DNA of 64,000 nt, taken from Bin55 sp965205545 (GTDB taxonomy: Bacteria; Pseudomonadota; Gammaproteobacteria; Pseudomonadales; Azotimanducaceae). This document shows, piece by piece, positions 18,153 to 26,417 of the stretch. The notes under the pieces are model-generated. The model was not told the DNA's origin. It worked only from the letters and a program-made list of their open reading frames with translations, and made no database searches. Location: the NCBI GenBank assembly GCA_965205545.1, contig OZ242170.1, positions 2,418,001-2,482,000 on the forward strand. Reading direction: 5' to 3'. A program made the translations under genes and the position numbers. Each line of letters opens with the position of its first letter. Positions within the stretch are counted from its first letter, which is position 1.

Positions 18153-18368
18153 GGGTTTGTCGGTTGGAAGTCCAGTTTTGGCGAAATCGCCATCAAAATC
18201 TTCTGTATTTTCGCATACCCCCAATACTGTCCTGCTATGGGCAGAGGGCGTGGCTCGCACCGAGGTTGTTGGACAAAGTAGGCCGTCAACGTCTATGAAA
18301 GATGGAATCAAAAACTGCTTCGGCAATTGGATTGATTTAATAGGCGTTCTAGATTGATCTAGGCAGCC

Positions 18369-19788
18369 ATGTCGAAGCGTGATTGCAACCTAGTCGTTGT
18401 TGGTGCAGGCAGTGCAGGTCTAATCGCAGCCCTGATCGGCGCAAACGCCAGAGCAAAGGTGACGTTGATTGAGTCGCATCAAATGGGAGGCGACTGCCTG
18501 AATACGGGATGCGTTCCGAGCAAGACTCTCATTGCTTCGGCGAACGTGGCGCAAACTATACGCCAGTCCCGCGAATATGGGTTCTCTACCGAAGATTTTG
18601 AAGTGGATTTCGCCAAAATTAGGGAACGCATACGAGACGCTATAGCGAGAATTGAACCCAACGACTCCGTGGAACGCTACACACGGATGGGCGTGGATTG
18701 CTTGAGGGGCCACGCCAGGCTAGTGGATCCCCATTGCGTCCTAGTCGACGGCAAGGAAATCTCCTCTACGAGCATCGTTCTTGCCATAGGCGCAGAGCCG
18801 CACTTGCCGCCCATTCCTGGTTTGAGCGAATCCGATCCACTAACGTCGGAGAACGTTTGGGATTTGGAGGAGCTGCCAAACACACTTGCCGTGATAGGAG
18901 GTGGGCCAATTGGATGTGAACTTGCGCAAGCTTTCTCCAGACTTGGCAGTCACGCTCGTCGAACAATTGGACCGACTGCTTCCTGGAGAAGATCAAGAGG
19001 CTTCCGCCTTGATTGAGCAGGTATTTGGTGCGGAAGGAATCGATGTGCAAACCGGTTTCTCGGCAAAGTCGTGTCACAACGGACGGCTGACCATAGACAA
19101 CGGCGATGGCAGCAGAGAAGTTGAATTTGACCGGGTGCTGGTTGCGACGGGCAGAAAGCCTCGCGGGAACGACATGGGATTCGAAGACGTGGGGGTAGAA
19201 CTTCATCCGAATCAATCAATCGCCGTCAACGACTACATGCAGACCAACATAAAGTCAATATACGCCTGTGGGGACGTTGTAGGTCCGCACCAGTTCACTC
19301 ACATGGCTGCTCAACAGGGATGGTATGCCGCCATGAACGCATTACTGCGGCCGTTTTGGAGATTCAAGCTGGATTCGCGAATCGCTCCTTGGGCGATCTT
19401 CACCGACCCAGAGGTGGCAAGAGCCGGCCTAGACGAGCAGCAATTGGTTGATGGCGGAATCCCCTACGAGGTCACTAGGTACGAATTCGCCGACTCAGAT
19501 AGGGCAATAGCGGAGGGACATACATCAGGATTCGTCAAACTCTTTACCAAGAAGAGATCCGATCAGTTGCTTGGCGCTTGCTTAGTAGGTGCTCATGCAG
19601 GGGATCTCATCCAAGGCTGCATAGATTCAATGACCCATGGATACGGATTGAACAGGGTGCTGTCGACTCTTCATGTATATCCGACTCGGTCCGAGGCGTT
19701 TAGACTCGCTGCTGGCAATCGTCGCAGACGACACATGCCGAAACGATTGGTCAATATTGCGAAGCACCTCAATGAATTCAGGCGCTAA
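18369..19788 (+). pseudogene. Flavin disulfide reductase (MerA/Lpd-like), frameshifted
   Basis: Two overlapping frames together encode one complete pyridine nucleotide-disulfide oxidoreductase. Frame 1 (18369-19016) holds the FAD-binding GAGSAGL, the redox pair GGDCLNTGCVPSKT, and the NAD-binding VIGGGPIGCELA. Frame 2 (from the 18901 ORF) resumes at VTLVEQLDRLLPGE and continues through YACGDV to the dimerisation domain with HVYPTRSEAFRLAAG. The switch is at about 18948. The C-terminal HxYPT pattern resembles mercuric-reductase-like relatives rather than dihydrolipoamide dehydrogenase, and there is no HMA domain. The gene is broken as read; a sequencing or assembly error is the main alternative. 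It converges on the next gene with a four-base overlap. Confidence 0.85.
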
Positions 19789-20894
19789 TCAAGTCTCTTT
19801 GGCCCAATCTCCTGTGCGGAGACATTGACCGACACCGAATCGCGATCGGATCCCAGCAGCTCTGCTCCCAGCTTGCCGCAGGCTGGTGAGGTCTGGACAC
19901 CAAATCCTCCAAAGGCACTATGCCAGAAGAAGCGGGGATGGTCGGAAGCAAATCCAATGACCGGAGCGCCGTCGTCGACAAAGTTCCGTAACCCAGCCCA
20001 AGTTTCTGATGGACGATCTATCTGTACACCCAAGCATTGCCGCAATCGATCCAAGGCGACAGCGACGTCGTACATTTCGGGTTGCGCATCGCAAGGCGGT
20101 GACTCCGTTGCGTCAACGGGCGAGAGCATGAGTGCGTTTCCCTCGGGTTTGAAATAGAGGCTGTGGGAAGCGGTATAGCACATTGGCCAATCGCGGATGT
20201 TAGTGTCCAAATGCACTCGTAAGCCTGTTCGTCGCTTTGGCACGAGACCTATCGGGGCAACTCCAGCCAATTTTGCTATTTCGTCGGCCCACGCGCCCGC
20301 TGCGTTGACGACAATATCGGCCTTGATGGACTCACCTTGTGCAAAGGCAGCTGTCCATTGTCCATTCGAGTCGTCCAAGGAGATTAGCCGTCTCTGTGTA
20401 GTGACCGTTCCGCCGCATTCGACGACGTTTCTGCGATAGCAGTCCAATAGCGTATGTACGTCTATTGAAAGTGAGCGAACATCGAGTGCTCCAATCGTGT
20501 ATTCGTCGGAAAGAAGCGGTATGCGATCAACGATTTCAGATCTCGAAATGCGTCGTAGCCATGGACATCGCTGAGACCAGGTCTCAAGAAACTCATCAAC
20601 TCGAGACTTCTCCGGAGTCTTGGCGATCAGCATGTGCTCTAGCGTAGAAGCGATGGCTCCAAATCCACTTGGAGGCTGAAGAAAGAACGCCTCAGAGTCT
20701 AGAGAAAGTCTATGGACGATGTCGTTTTCGAAGGCGATGTGAAACACGGCTGCTGAACGTCCAGAGCTGTGGTAGCCAGGTTGGAACTCAGCTTCAATGA
20801 CAGTGACGTCGAATTCCTTGCAAGCATGCATGGCTAACGAAAATCCGGCAATGCCTCCCCCGACGACGAGAACGGATTTTCGGCCAGCGCTCAC
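19785..20894 (-). CDS. FAD-dependent D-amino-acid dehydrogenase, DauA-like
   Basis: A 369-residue DAO-family flavoprotein. The N-terminal dinucleotide motif VVGGGIAGFS is followed by PGYHSSGRSAAVFH, which matches the HSTGRSAAHY region of Pseudomonas D-arginine dehydrogenase (DauA) as I recall it. Further shared blocks are VNAAGAWADEIAKLAGV, SETWAGLRNFV and GGFGVQTSPACG. I infer oxidation of a D-amino acid or similar amine, with electrons passed to the respiratory chain; the exact substrate is uncertain. The start is GTG. It stands alone between a convergent flavoprotein pseudogene and a hydrolase gene in the same orientation 79 bases upstream. Confidence 0.78.
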   Translation of the reverse strand: MSAGRKSVLVVGGGIAGFSLAMHACKEFDVTVIEAEFQPGYHSSGRSAAVFHIAFENDIVHRLSLDSEAFFLQPPSGFGAIASTLEHMLIAKTPEKSRVDEFLETWSQRCPWLRRISRSEIVDRIPLLSDEYTIGALDVRSLSIDVHTLLDCYRRNVVECGGTVTTQRRLISLDDSNGQWTAAFAQGESIKADIVVNAAGAWADEIAKLAGVAPIGLVPKRRTGLRVHLDTNIRDWPMCYTASHSLYFKPEGNALMLSPVDATESPPCDAQPEMYDVAVALDRLRQCLGVQIDRPSETWAGLRNFVDDGAPVIGFASDHPRFFWHSAFGGFGVQTSPACGKLGAELLGSDRDSVSVNVSAQEIGPKRLD

Positions 20895-20973
20895 CGCACT
20901 ATCGAACTGTCACGCTGAATCGATGTGTCCGGCGACGATTGCATACGGAACGGGAGCTAGGCGAAGCCAGATA

Positions 20974-21636
20974 TCAAACGATCGATGCTACGAATCGCTT
21001 TGCGTGCCCAGCCATTTCGTGAAATACATCGTCTTTACGCTTTCGGGTCCTCTTGAGAACCTTGTAGCCGTGGTCTGCGGTGTCGAGCCACTTGATTGTG
21101 GCTGGAAGATTTCGCACCATCTTGTTCATAAGTTTTCGATCAGCCATTCCGTCGCGAGAACCCGACAAGAACAGCATGGGACATGTGATCTGCTCTAGGT
21201 GCGCGCCTCGATCCAGCGAGGGTTTGGCGGGATTATGCAGAGGAAACGAGCAGAAGATCAGCCCCGCCACGTCCAGTTCATGCTCGACAACGGCGTGGGA
21301 CGACATGCGCCCGCCAAAGCTGTGCCCACCGAGAAGTAGGGGACCTTCATAGTGTTGCCGTGCGTGCTCGAATGCGGCTCGAACGGTGCTCGTTGAAACT
21401 GCTTGCGCGTCAACTCGGTTCTTGCCTGCCTCCATGTAGGGAAAGTTGTAGCGAAGACTGGCAATTCCAACCTCTGCGAATGCATCGGTGATTTGTTCTA
21501 GCGTGCTGTGGTGCATGCCCGCGCCCGCCCCATGTCCAAAGACAATCGTGGCATTGGAGTTCTCCGCCGGTTTGTAGAGGGCGCCAACATCAAAGTCGTC
21601 AAACTTGAGACGCGTTGACTTCAACTCCTGGCTCAT
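20974..21636 (-). CDS. Alpha/beta hydrolase (dienelactone hydrolase-like, COG3571 type)
   Basis: A 220-residue small alpha/beta hydrolase. The oxyanion segment FGHGAGAGMHHS comes early, the nucleophile elbow GGHSFGGRMSS near residue 102, and the later acid (SGSRDGMAD) and His (TADHGYKVLK) complete a plausible triad. The HGAGAGM pattern is typical of the KANL3/Tex30-like bacterial group, whose substrates are unknown. Its ATG overlaps the stop of the ClpP-like gene (ATGA), so the two are translationally coupled, which may mean a joint role in protein or peptide turnover, though this is only inferred. Confidence 0.8.
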   Translation of the reverse strand: MSQELKSTRLKFDDFDVGALYKPAENSNATIVFGHGAGAGMHHSTLEQITDAFAEVGIASLRYNFPYMEAGKNRVDAQAVSTSTVRAAFEHARQHYEGPLLLGGHSFGGRMSSHAVVEHELDVAGLIFCSFPLHNPAKPSLDRGAHLEQITCPMLFLSGSRDGMADRKLMNKMVRNLPATIKWLDTADHGYKVLKRTRKRKDDVFHEMAGHAKRFVASIV

Positions 21637-22256
21637 GTCTCTAGCTCCTTGGAAGAATTGATAATCTTGCCGACTAAACCGTATTCCTTCGACTCTTCAG
21701 CGCTCATCCAATAGTCCCTGTCTGTGTCCTTGTTTACTTGATCCAACGACCTGCCAGTGCGTTCGGCGATGATTTTGTTGATTCGTTCACGCGTCTTGAC
21801 GATTTCACGAGCCTGAATGTATATGTCGGACGCGTCGCCGCCGAATCCTCCGGAAGGCTGATGGATGAGAAATCGTGTGTTTGGCAAACAGAAGCGATTT
21901 TCCAGCTCGGCAGCCAAGTAGATGTGCGTTGCAATGCTGCCTACCCATCCCGTGCCCACGGTGCGAACGGGAGCATTGATGTAGCGTATTACGTCGTGGA
22001 TGGTGTCGCCCGATTCGACGTGGCCACCGGGAGAGCCGACAAATAGGGTAATTGGATCGTCGTTGTCCAATGACAGAGCCAGCAACTGCTGAATTGTTCT
22101 CTGGCACGCATCTTTGTCGATTTCACCGAATAGTGTCAGAACTCGATTTCTGTATAGCGTGTTGAGTGGTGCAGGCCAACGTCGATCCTCGTCTCCATTT
22201 TCTGTTTTTTTCGGAGACTCATCCAAGCGAGTTTTAGATAGATCATTAGACGGCAT
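21633..22256 (-). CDS. ClpP-like serine protease (family S14)
   Basis: A 207-residue ClpP-fold protein. The catalytic set is complete: Ser107 in GTGWVGSIATH, His132 in LIHQPSGG, and Asp181 in DTDRDYW, with the oxyanion loop SPGGHVESG. The nucleophile region differs from canonical ClpP, which has GQAASMGA, so this is probably a paralogue rather than the housekeeping subunit. No clpX or tig gene is near. The first 35 residues are charged and probably disordered. The ATG at 22256 has an AAGGA site about ten bases upstream; a GTG at 22334 would add 26 residues. It forms an operon with the following hydrolase. Confidence 0.82.
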   Translation of the reverse strand: MPSNDLSKTRLDESPKKTENGDEDRRWPAPLNTLYRNRVLTLFGEIDKDACQRTIQQLLALSLDNDDPITLFVGSPGGHVESGDTIHDVIRYINAPVRTVGTGWVGSIATHIYLAAELENRFCLPNTRFLIHQPSGGFGGDASDIYIQAREIVKTRERINKIIAERTGRSLDQVNKDTDRDYWMSAEESKEYGLVGKIINSSKELET

Positions 22257-22347
22257 GACTTGTATGTCCTTAATTTGCGCTGCACAGAGTTGGTTATTTT
22301 CGCAAACAGTATCCTCTGTAAATGAATCGGCCACTTAGGATCGCGAA

Positions 22348-23277
22348 ATGCCTTTGATTCCCGCCTACTTCGAAAAGCTGAAAGAACTCAATGCAATGAA
22401 CTCGCCGCCATTGAGAAAGGTACCCGTAGACCTCATCCGCGAGACGTTTAGAACAATGCAGCCCGAAAGATACGAAGTGAAGGTTGCGGAAGTCAAGGAT
22501 ATGCTGATTTCAACGAATTCACATCAAGTGCCGGTTCGTCTATACCTGCCATCCATAGGGACGAAAATGCCAGTTGTACTGATGTATCACGGGGGTGGGT
22601 GGGTGATTGGAGATCTGACCACGGTAGATGGACAGTGCAGACACGTATGTGCGGGTACTGGAGCGATTGTTGTCGCCGTCGATTATCGCCTTGCACCAGA
22701 GCATCGGTTCCCCGCTGCAGCCGAAGATTGCTATGCAGCGCTTAGTTGGGCAAGCGAATCAATTGGAGACTTCGGTGGTGACGCTTCGCGAATTGCAGTG
22801 GCTGGAGACAGTGCGGGCGGCAATCTCGCTGCCGTTGTGGCGCAAATGAGCCGAGACCGAGAGGGTCCACCCATAGTTTGTCAGTTGCTTGTCTATCCTG
22901 TGATCGATGGAACGAATTTCGACACGAGTTCCTATGTTGAGAATGCCATAGGGTTTGGGCTTAGTCGCGACGACATGAAGTGGTTTTGGGATCAATACAC
23001 GGACAAGTCGGATCGCACAAACCCCTACGCGTCGCCCATACATGCAGACACTTTGAAAAATCTGCCGCCCGCACTAGTCATGACTGCAGAATATGACGTG
23101 CTTCGAGACGAGGGAGAAGCATACGGCGAACGGCTAAACGCAGAAGGAGTCGACGCTGAGGTGATTCGCTATGACGGCTTTATCCATGGGTTCTTCGGAG
23201 AAACGGACGTGATTCCCGATACTCGCAAGGCGATGGATCAAGCTTGCTACATGCTCAATAGACACCTATGGAATTGA
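22348..23277 (+). CDS. HSL-family esterase/lipase
   Basis: A 309-residue hormone-sensitive-lipase type carboxylesterase. The HGGG oxyanion motif lies in MYHGGGWVIG (about residues 78-87), the nucleophile in GDSAGGNLAAVV (near 155), with the catalytic Asp in TAEYDVLRDEGE and His in YDGFIHGFF. This group hydrolyses short-chain esters, such as acylated sugars or acyl glycerols. It is divergent from the ClpP-like gene. The start is ATG with an AGGATC-like upstream site. No signal peptide, so cytoplasmic. Confidence 0.88.
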   Translation: MPLIPAYFEKLKELNAMNSPPLRKVPVDLIRETFRTMQPERYEVKVAEVKDMLISTNSHQVPVRLYLPSIGTKMPVVLMYHGGGWVIGDLTTVDGQCRHVCAGTGAIVVAVDYRLAPEHRFPAAAEDCYAALSWASESIGDFGGDASRIAVAGDSAGGNLAAVVAQMSRDREGPPIVCQLLVYPVIDGTNFDTSSYVENAIGFGLSRDDMKWFWDQYTDKSDRTNPYASPIHADTLKNLPPALVMTAEYDVLRDEGEAYGERLNAEGVDAEVIRYDGFIHGFFGETDVIPDTRKAMDQACYMLNRHLWN

Positions 23278-23329
23278 TGGCCCAAGCGACTCAAAGGACC
23301 AGCTGAGCCAGCGCGTGAGTTTAGCGAGA

Positions 23330-23737
23330 CTAGTCCGCGCGAGCTTTCGCTGAACCCTTGGCAACTACCACACCGTTTTGATTTACGGTGGAGACCTCAA
23401 TCTCGACTACATCGTTCTGAATGCCACTGATGGTTGCCGTGGCGTCCAAGGTGTCACCGGGAAAAACCTGGCTCGTGAACCTAACGCCAAACTCAATTAG
23501 ACGTCCGTCTCCTACGAAGTTCGTCAGCATGTGTCCAGTCATCCCCATAGTGAGCATTCCGTGCGCAAACACCGACGGGTAACCGGCAACTTTGGTTGTG
23601 AAGACTTCGTCAGTATGGACCGGGTTGTAGTCTCCGGATGCGCCTGCATACATCACGATTTGCGTGCGTTTTAGGTCTTCGACGACTCGTTCCGTGTATG
23701 TGTCGCCCACCTTAATTTCACTTGCTCGCAGTGCCAT
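23330..23737 (-). CDS. MaoC-like hydratase, hot-dog fold (C-terminal type)
   Basis: A 135-residue single hot-dog protein. The R-hydratase motif is visible as YAGASGDYNPVHTDE, with the catalytic Asp and His, followed by VFAHGMLTMGM. It would hydrate a trans-2-enoyl thioester or dehydrate the 3-hydroxy form. A strong AGGAGG site precedes the ATG. The gene follows another MaoC-type gene by ten bases; such pairs typically form a heteromeric hydratase, one subunit carrying the active site (this one) and the other a degenerate partner. A crotonase gene lies in the same direction downstream of neither, so the pair is a two-gene operon. Confidence 0.86.
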   Translation of the reverse strand: MALRASEIKVGDTYTERVVEDLKRTQIVMYAGASGDYNPVHTDEVFTTKVAGYPSVFAHGMLTMGMTGHMLTNFVGDGRLIEFGVRFTSQVFPGDTLDATATISGIQNDVVEIEVSTVNQNGVVVAKGSAKARAD

Positions 23738-23747
23738 TTTCCTCCTC

Positions 23748-24287
23748 CTAGTTCTGCTCGACCGGGCGTTCTGTTCGCACTCCGACGCTTGTGGCTGTTA
23801 CTACCAACTCTCCGTCTTGATCGCGGTACTCCGTGACGGATTCGCTGAAGACGAGCTTGCCCGACCGCCTGCCCTCTCGTTCCCACGTGTTGCCAGGCTT
23901 TGTCGTTGAAGTCAGTACATCGCCAACCTGTGGATGACGGTGATAGACGTAGCGTTGCTCAGCGTGCAACACTCCACCACTGGATCGACGCGAGCCCTTG
24001 GAATCGGAGGCTTGCTCTGAGGATGGGCTGCTGGGTTTGGGTTCGCGTTGAACGCTAGTAGGTTTGCTTCCCGAACCCATCCAGCCTTGACCATCGATTC
24101 TTGGACGGAGCCCGTAGTTGGAGTTGAACTGAGCACTAGCTTGAACGAATGTAGGAGGTGCGATTACGCCGCCCGGCTCGGTTCCTTGCGCGTAGTCAGC
24201 GTCGTAGTAAATCTTGTTATCGTCGCCAATTGACCGGGCGAACATCATGATATGGCTGGCTTCGATTGGAAATTTTTCGACGGCCAT
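23748..24287 (-). CDS. MaoC-family dehydratase, N-terminal-type subunit
   Basis: A 179-residue FAS1-type dehydratase-domain protein, the likely partner of the MaoC protein encoded ten bases downstream. It has the conserved start ASHIMMFARSIGDDN and PGGVIAPPTF, and ends with HRHPQVGDVLTST and SVTEYRDQDGEL blocks of a hot-dog fold. It lacks the Asp/His motif, so it is probably the structural or acyl-binding subunit. A Ser/Gly-rich, low-complexity linker spans about residues 70-105; related proteins have a shorter glycine-rich stretch at this site. A good AGGAG site sits seven bases before the ATG. The natural substrate is not predictable. Confidence 0.8.
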   Translation of the reverse strand: MAVEKFPIEASHIMMFARSIGDDNKIYYDADYAQGTEPGGVIAPPTFVQASAQFNSNYGLRPRIDGQGWMGSGSKPTSVQREPKPSSPSSEQASDSKGSRRSSGGVLHAEQRYVYHRHPQVGDVLTSTTKPGNTWEREGRRSGKLVFSESVTEYRDQDGELVVTATSVGVRTERPVEQN

Positions 24288-24345
24288 CGCGATTCTCCTG
24301 TGCAGGTATCAAAGAAAATTGACTTGCCAATTATGGTGATTGGGA

Positions 24346-25122
24346 TCAGCGGCCTTTGAAGTTGGGTTTTCTCTTTTCAAGAAAAGCCGCGATTCCTTCG
24401 GCCTTGTCTTCCGTCTGTACCAACGCACCTTGTGCGTATTTCTCAAGCATGAGAGCTGCTGCTGTGCTGGCTTCCATTCCAAAGTTGATCATCATTTTCA
24501 TTGTCCGCGGAACGAACGGTGCGAAAGAAGCCAAGTGCTCGGCCATGCGTTCGACTTCGTTCATCAATTCGTCACGAGACACGATTCGTGTGATTAGACC
24601 AATCGACAAGGCACGTTCAGCGTCGATTGGCTCTCCCATTAGTAGCATTTCCATGCCCCAACCACGACCAACGATCCTAGGCAGCCTCGCCGTTGCGCCA
24701 CCGCCGGGAATAATTCCCAGCTTTCCTTCCGGCGTGGCAAAACGCGATTCGGGAGTGGCGACTCGAAGATCGCATCCAAGAGCAATTTCCAATCCGCCTC
24801 CCATGCAGATCCCATCAATCGCCGCGATGGTCGGCTTTGGCAATCTTTCAAGCTGATCAGCCAGACCTTGCACAATGGGCTCTAGTGCCTTGCCAAAGTC
24901 GCGGTGCACAACCTCAGCAAGATCAGACCCGCTGGCAAACGCCCGATCTCCCGCACCAGTGATGCAAAGGACTTTTACAGGCTCTGCGGACTCTGCAACA
25001 CGAACCGCCTGTTGCAATTCATCCAGTGTCGTCAGAGAGATTGCATTGTGTTTCTCAGGACGGTTGATTGTGATTAGCGCGAGCGGGCCTCTCGTCTCAT
25101 AGAGGATTTGCGTGAAACTCAT
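24346..25122 (-). CDS. Enoyl-CoA hydratase with both catalytic glutamates
   Basis: A 258-residue crotonase. Unlike the other four in this window, it keeps both catalytic glutamates, in GGGLEIALGCD and FATPEGKLGII, so it should be a true syn-hydratase of 2-enoyl-CoA or 3-hydroxyacyl-CoA dehydratase. The N-terminus LALITINRPEKHNAIS and the CoA-binding GDRAFASGSDL are canonical, and the C-terminus ends FLEKRKPNFKGR. It lies 56 bases from the enolase-superfamily gene upstream and 58 bases from the MaoC pair downstream, all on one strand, so the four genes may form a catabolic operon. Confidence 0.9.
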   Translation of the reverse strand: MSFTQILYETRGPLALITINRPEKHNAISLTTLDELQQAVRVAESAEPVKVLCITGAGDRAFASGSDLAEVVHRDFGKALEPIVQGLADQLERLPKPTIAAIDGICMGGGLEIALGCDLRVATPESRFATPEGKLGIIPGGGATARLPRIVGRGWGMEMLLMGEPIDAERALSIGLITRIVSRDELMNEVERMAEHLASFAPFVPRTMKMMINFGMEASTAAALMLEKYAQGALVQTEDKAEGIAAFLEKRKPNFKGR

Positions 25123-25178
25123 TCCTGCTTGTTCTCCATTTGCGTGCGCATCGTCGATATGGTTTGCACTTAGGCAAC

Positions 25179-26309
25179 TTAGTCGTTGCTTCGGTGCTTA
25201 TTCAACACCTCTTCGTTCAATTCGACTCCCAAGCCGGGTCCTGTGGGAGGCGTAATGAATCCATTCTCGAATGTAATCGGGTCCACGAAGATGTCGCGGT
25301 GGAGTCGGTCGCCGTTGTATTCCTGAATCAGGAAGTTTGGCGAGCACGTGTCCAGTTGGACTGCTGCCGCAGCCGCGATTGGTCCGACGTACATGTGCGG
25401 TGCAATCATGGCATAGTGCGCTTCGGCGATGCCAGCGATTTTCTTGGATTCTAGAATTCCGCCGCATTGTGCAACGTCCAACTGAATGATTTGAGCAGCC
25501 TGCTTCATCAGTAGCTGTGCAAACTCAAACTTAGTGACTAGCCGTTCACCAGATGCGATGGGAATGCTTGTGTGCGCGGCAACGCGGGCCATTTCATCGA
25601 TGTTTTCGGGAGAGACAGGTTCTTCAAACCAATAGGGGTCATACTGCTCTAGAGCCTTTGCAACGCGAATCGCGCCCGATGTGCTGAATTGACCATGCGT
25701 CCCGATTCCAACTTCGAGCTCGTCGCCTACCGCGTTGCGGATGCATTCGAATATGCGTCCAACATGGCGAATGCGCTTTAGAGAGTAATCTTGTGGAGCG
25801 GGAAAGAATGGAATGAACGGGTCAAGCTTGCATGCGCTGTTGCCTTCTTCGACAAGCTGTTGAGCCACTTCGCCTGCGCGCTCTGGAGACTCTGTGGCAG
25901 CGTTGTAGGGCATGTAGGCGTACGCTCTCAACTTTTCGTGGCATCTTCCCCCCAATAAGTTGTAGATAGGTTGGTTTGCCGCCTTTCCAACAATGTCCCA
26001 GCATGCCATTTCAATTGCACTCAGCGCTGGAGTCATATCCAGCCCTGGATGACGGAAGTCATGGCGTGACCCGTATGCCTCCTGCCAGATCTTCTCGATC
26101 TGTGTGGGATCGTTTCCAATGAGGAACTGATCGCACAAGGTGTGTATGAGATGGATTTGCGACCGAAGATCTCGCGCGTGTCCGGTTGGTTTCTCGCCCA
26201 ATCCCACAATCCCTTCGTCTGTGTAGAGTCGCAGAAAGAGCCATTTGGCGCCACCTCTGTAGGGTTTGATGTTGTCGACGACTATCGTGTCAACGCTGGT
26301 GACTTTCAT
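25179..26309 (-). CDS. Enolase-superfamily (mandelate racemase/dehydratase-like) protein
   Basis: A 376-residue protein of the mandelate racemase/muconate lactonising group. The capping N-terminal domain spans 1-120 and the barrel 130-350. Two metal-binding acidic residues are visible (FEEP near 229 and ASGER near 255), as is the C-terminal His in IAPHMYVGPIA. The first metal ligand, an Asp in D-galactonate dehydratase (DFHGR), is replaced: the aligned stretch is GIGTHGQ (201-207), with Gly at the Asp position and His retained. A sugar-acid dehydratase role is therefore plausible but unproven. An AAGGA site lies nine bases before the ATG. It may be co-transcribed with the crotonase gene. Confidence 0.82.
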   Translation of the reverse strand: MKVTSVDTIVVDNIKPYRGGAKWLFLRLYTDEGIVGLGEKPTGHARDLRSQIHLIHTLCDQFLIGNDPTQIEKIWQEAYGSRHDFRHPGLDMTPALSAIEMACWDIVGKAANQPIYNLLGGRCHEKLRAYAYMPYNAATESPERAGEVAQQLVEEGNSACKLDPFIPFFPAPQDYSLKRIRHVGRIFECIRNAVGDELEVGIGTHGQFSTSGAIRVAKALEQYDPYWFEEPVSPENIDEMARVAAHTSIPIASGERLVTKFEFAQLLMKQAAQIIQLDVAQCGGILESKKIAGIAEAHYAMIAPHMYVGPIAAAAAVQLDTCSPNFLIQEYNGDRLHRDIFVDPITFENGFITPPTGPGLGVELNEEVLNKHRSND

Positions 26310-26328
26310 AGTTGCAGTTCCTTTTAAT

Positions 26329-26347
26329 CAAGAGTAGGCATCTCTTG
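26329..26347. repeat. Inverted repeat between kinase and enolase-family genes
   Basis: A perfect 6-bp inverted repeat (CAAGAG, 7-base spacer, CTCTTG) lies 20 bases upstream of the enolase-family ATG and downstream of the kinase stop. It could be an operator for the catabolic gene or a weak terminator for the kinase operon; no T-run follows. Confidence 0.3.
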
Positions 26348-26417
26348 TTGAATGGAATTGGAATTTTGCGTAACGTGCTCGGTATTCCGCGTGGAGAGTC
26401 ACGTGGGTCCCTTGCGT

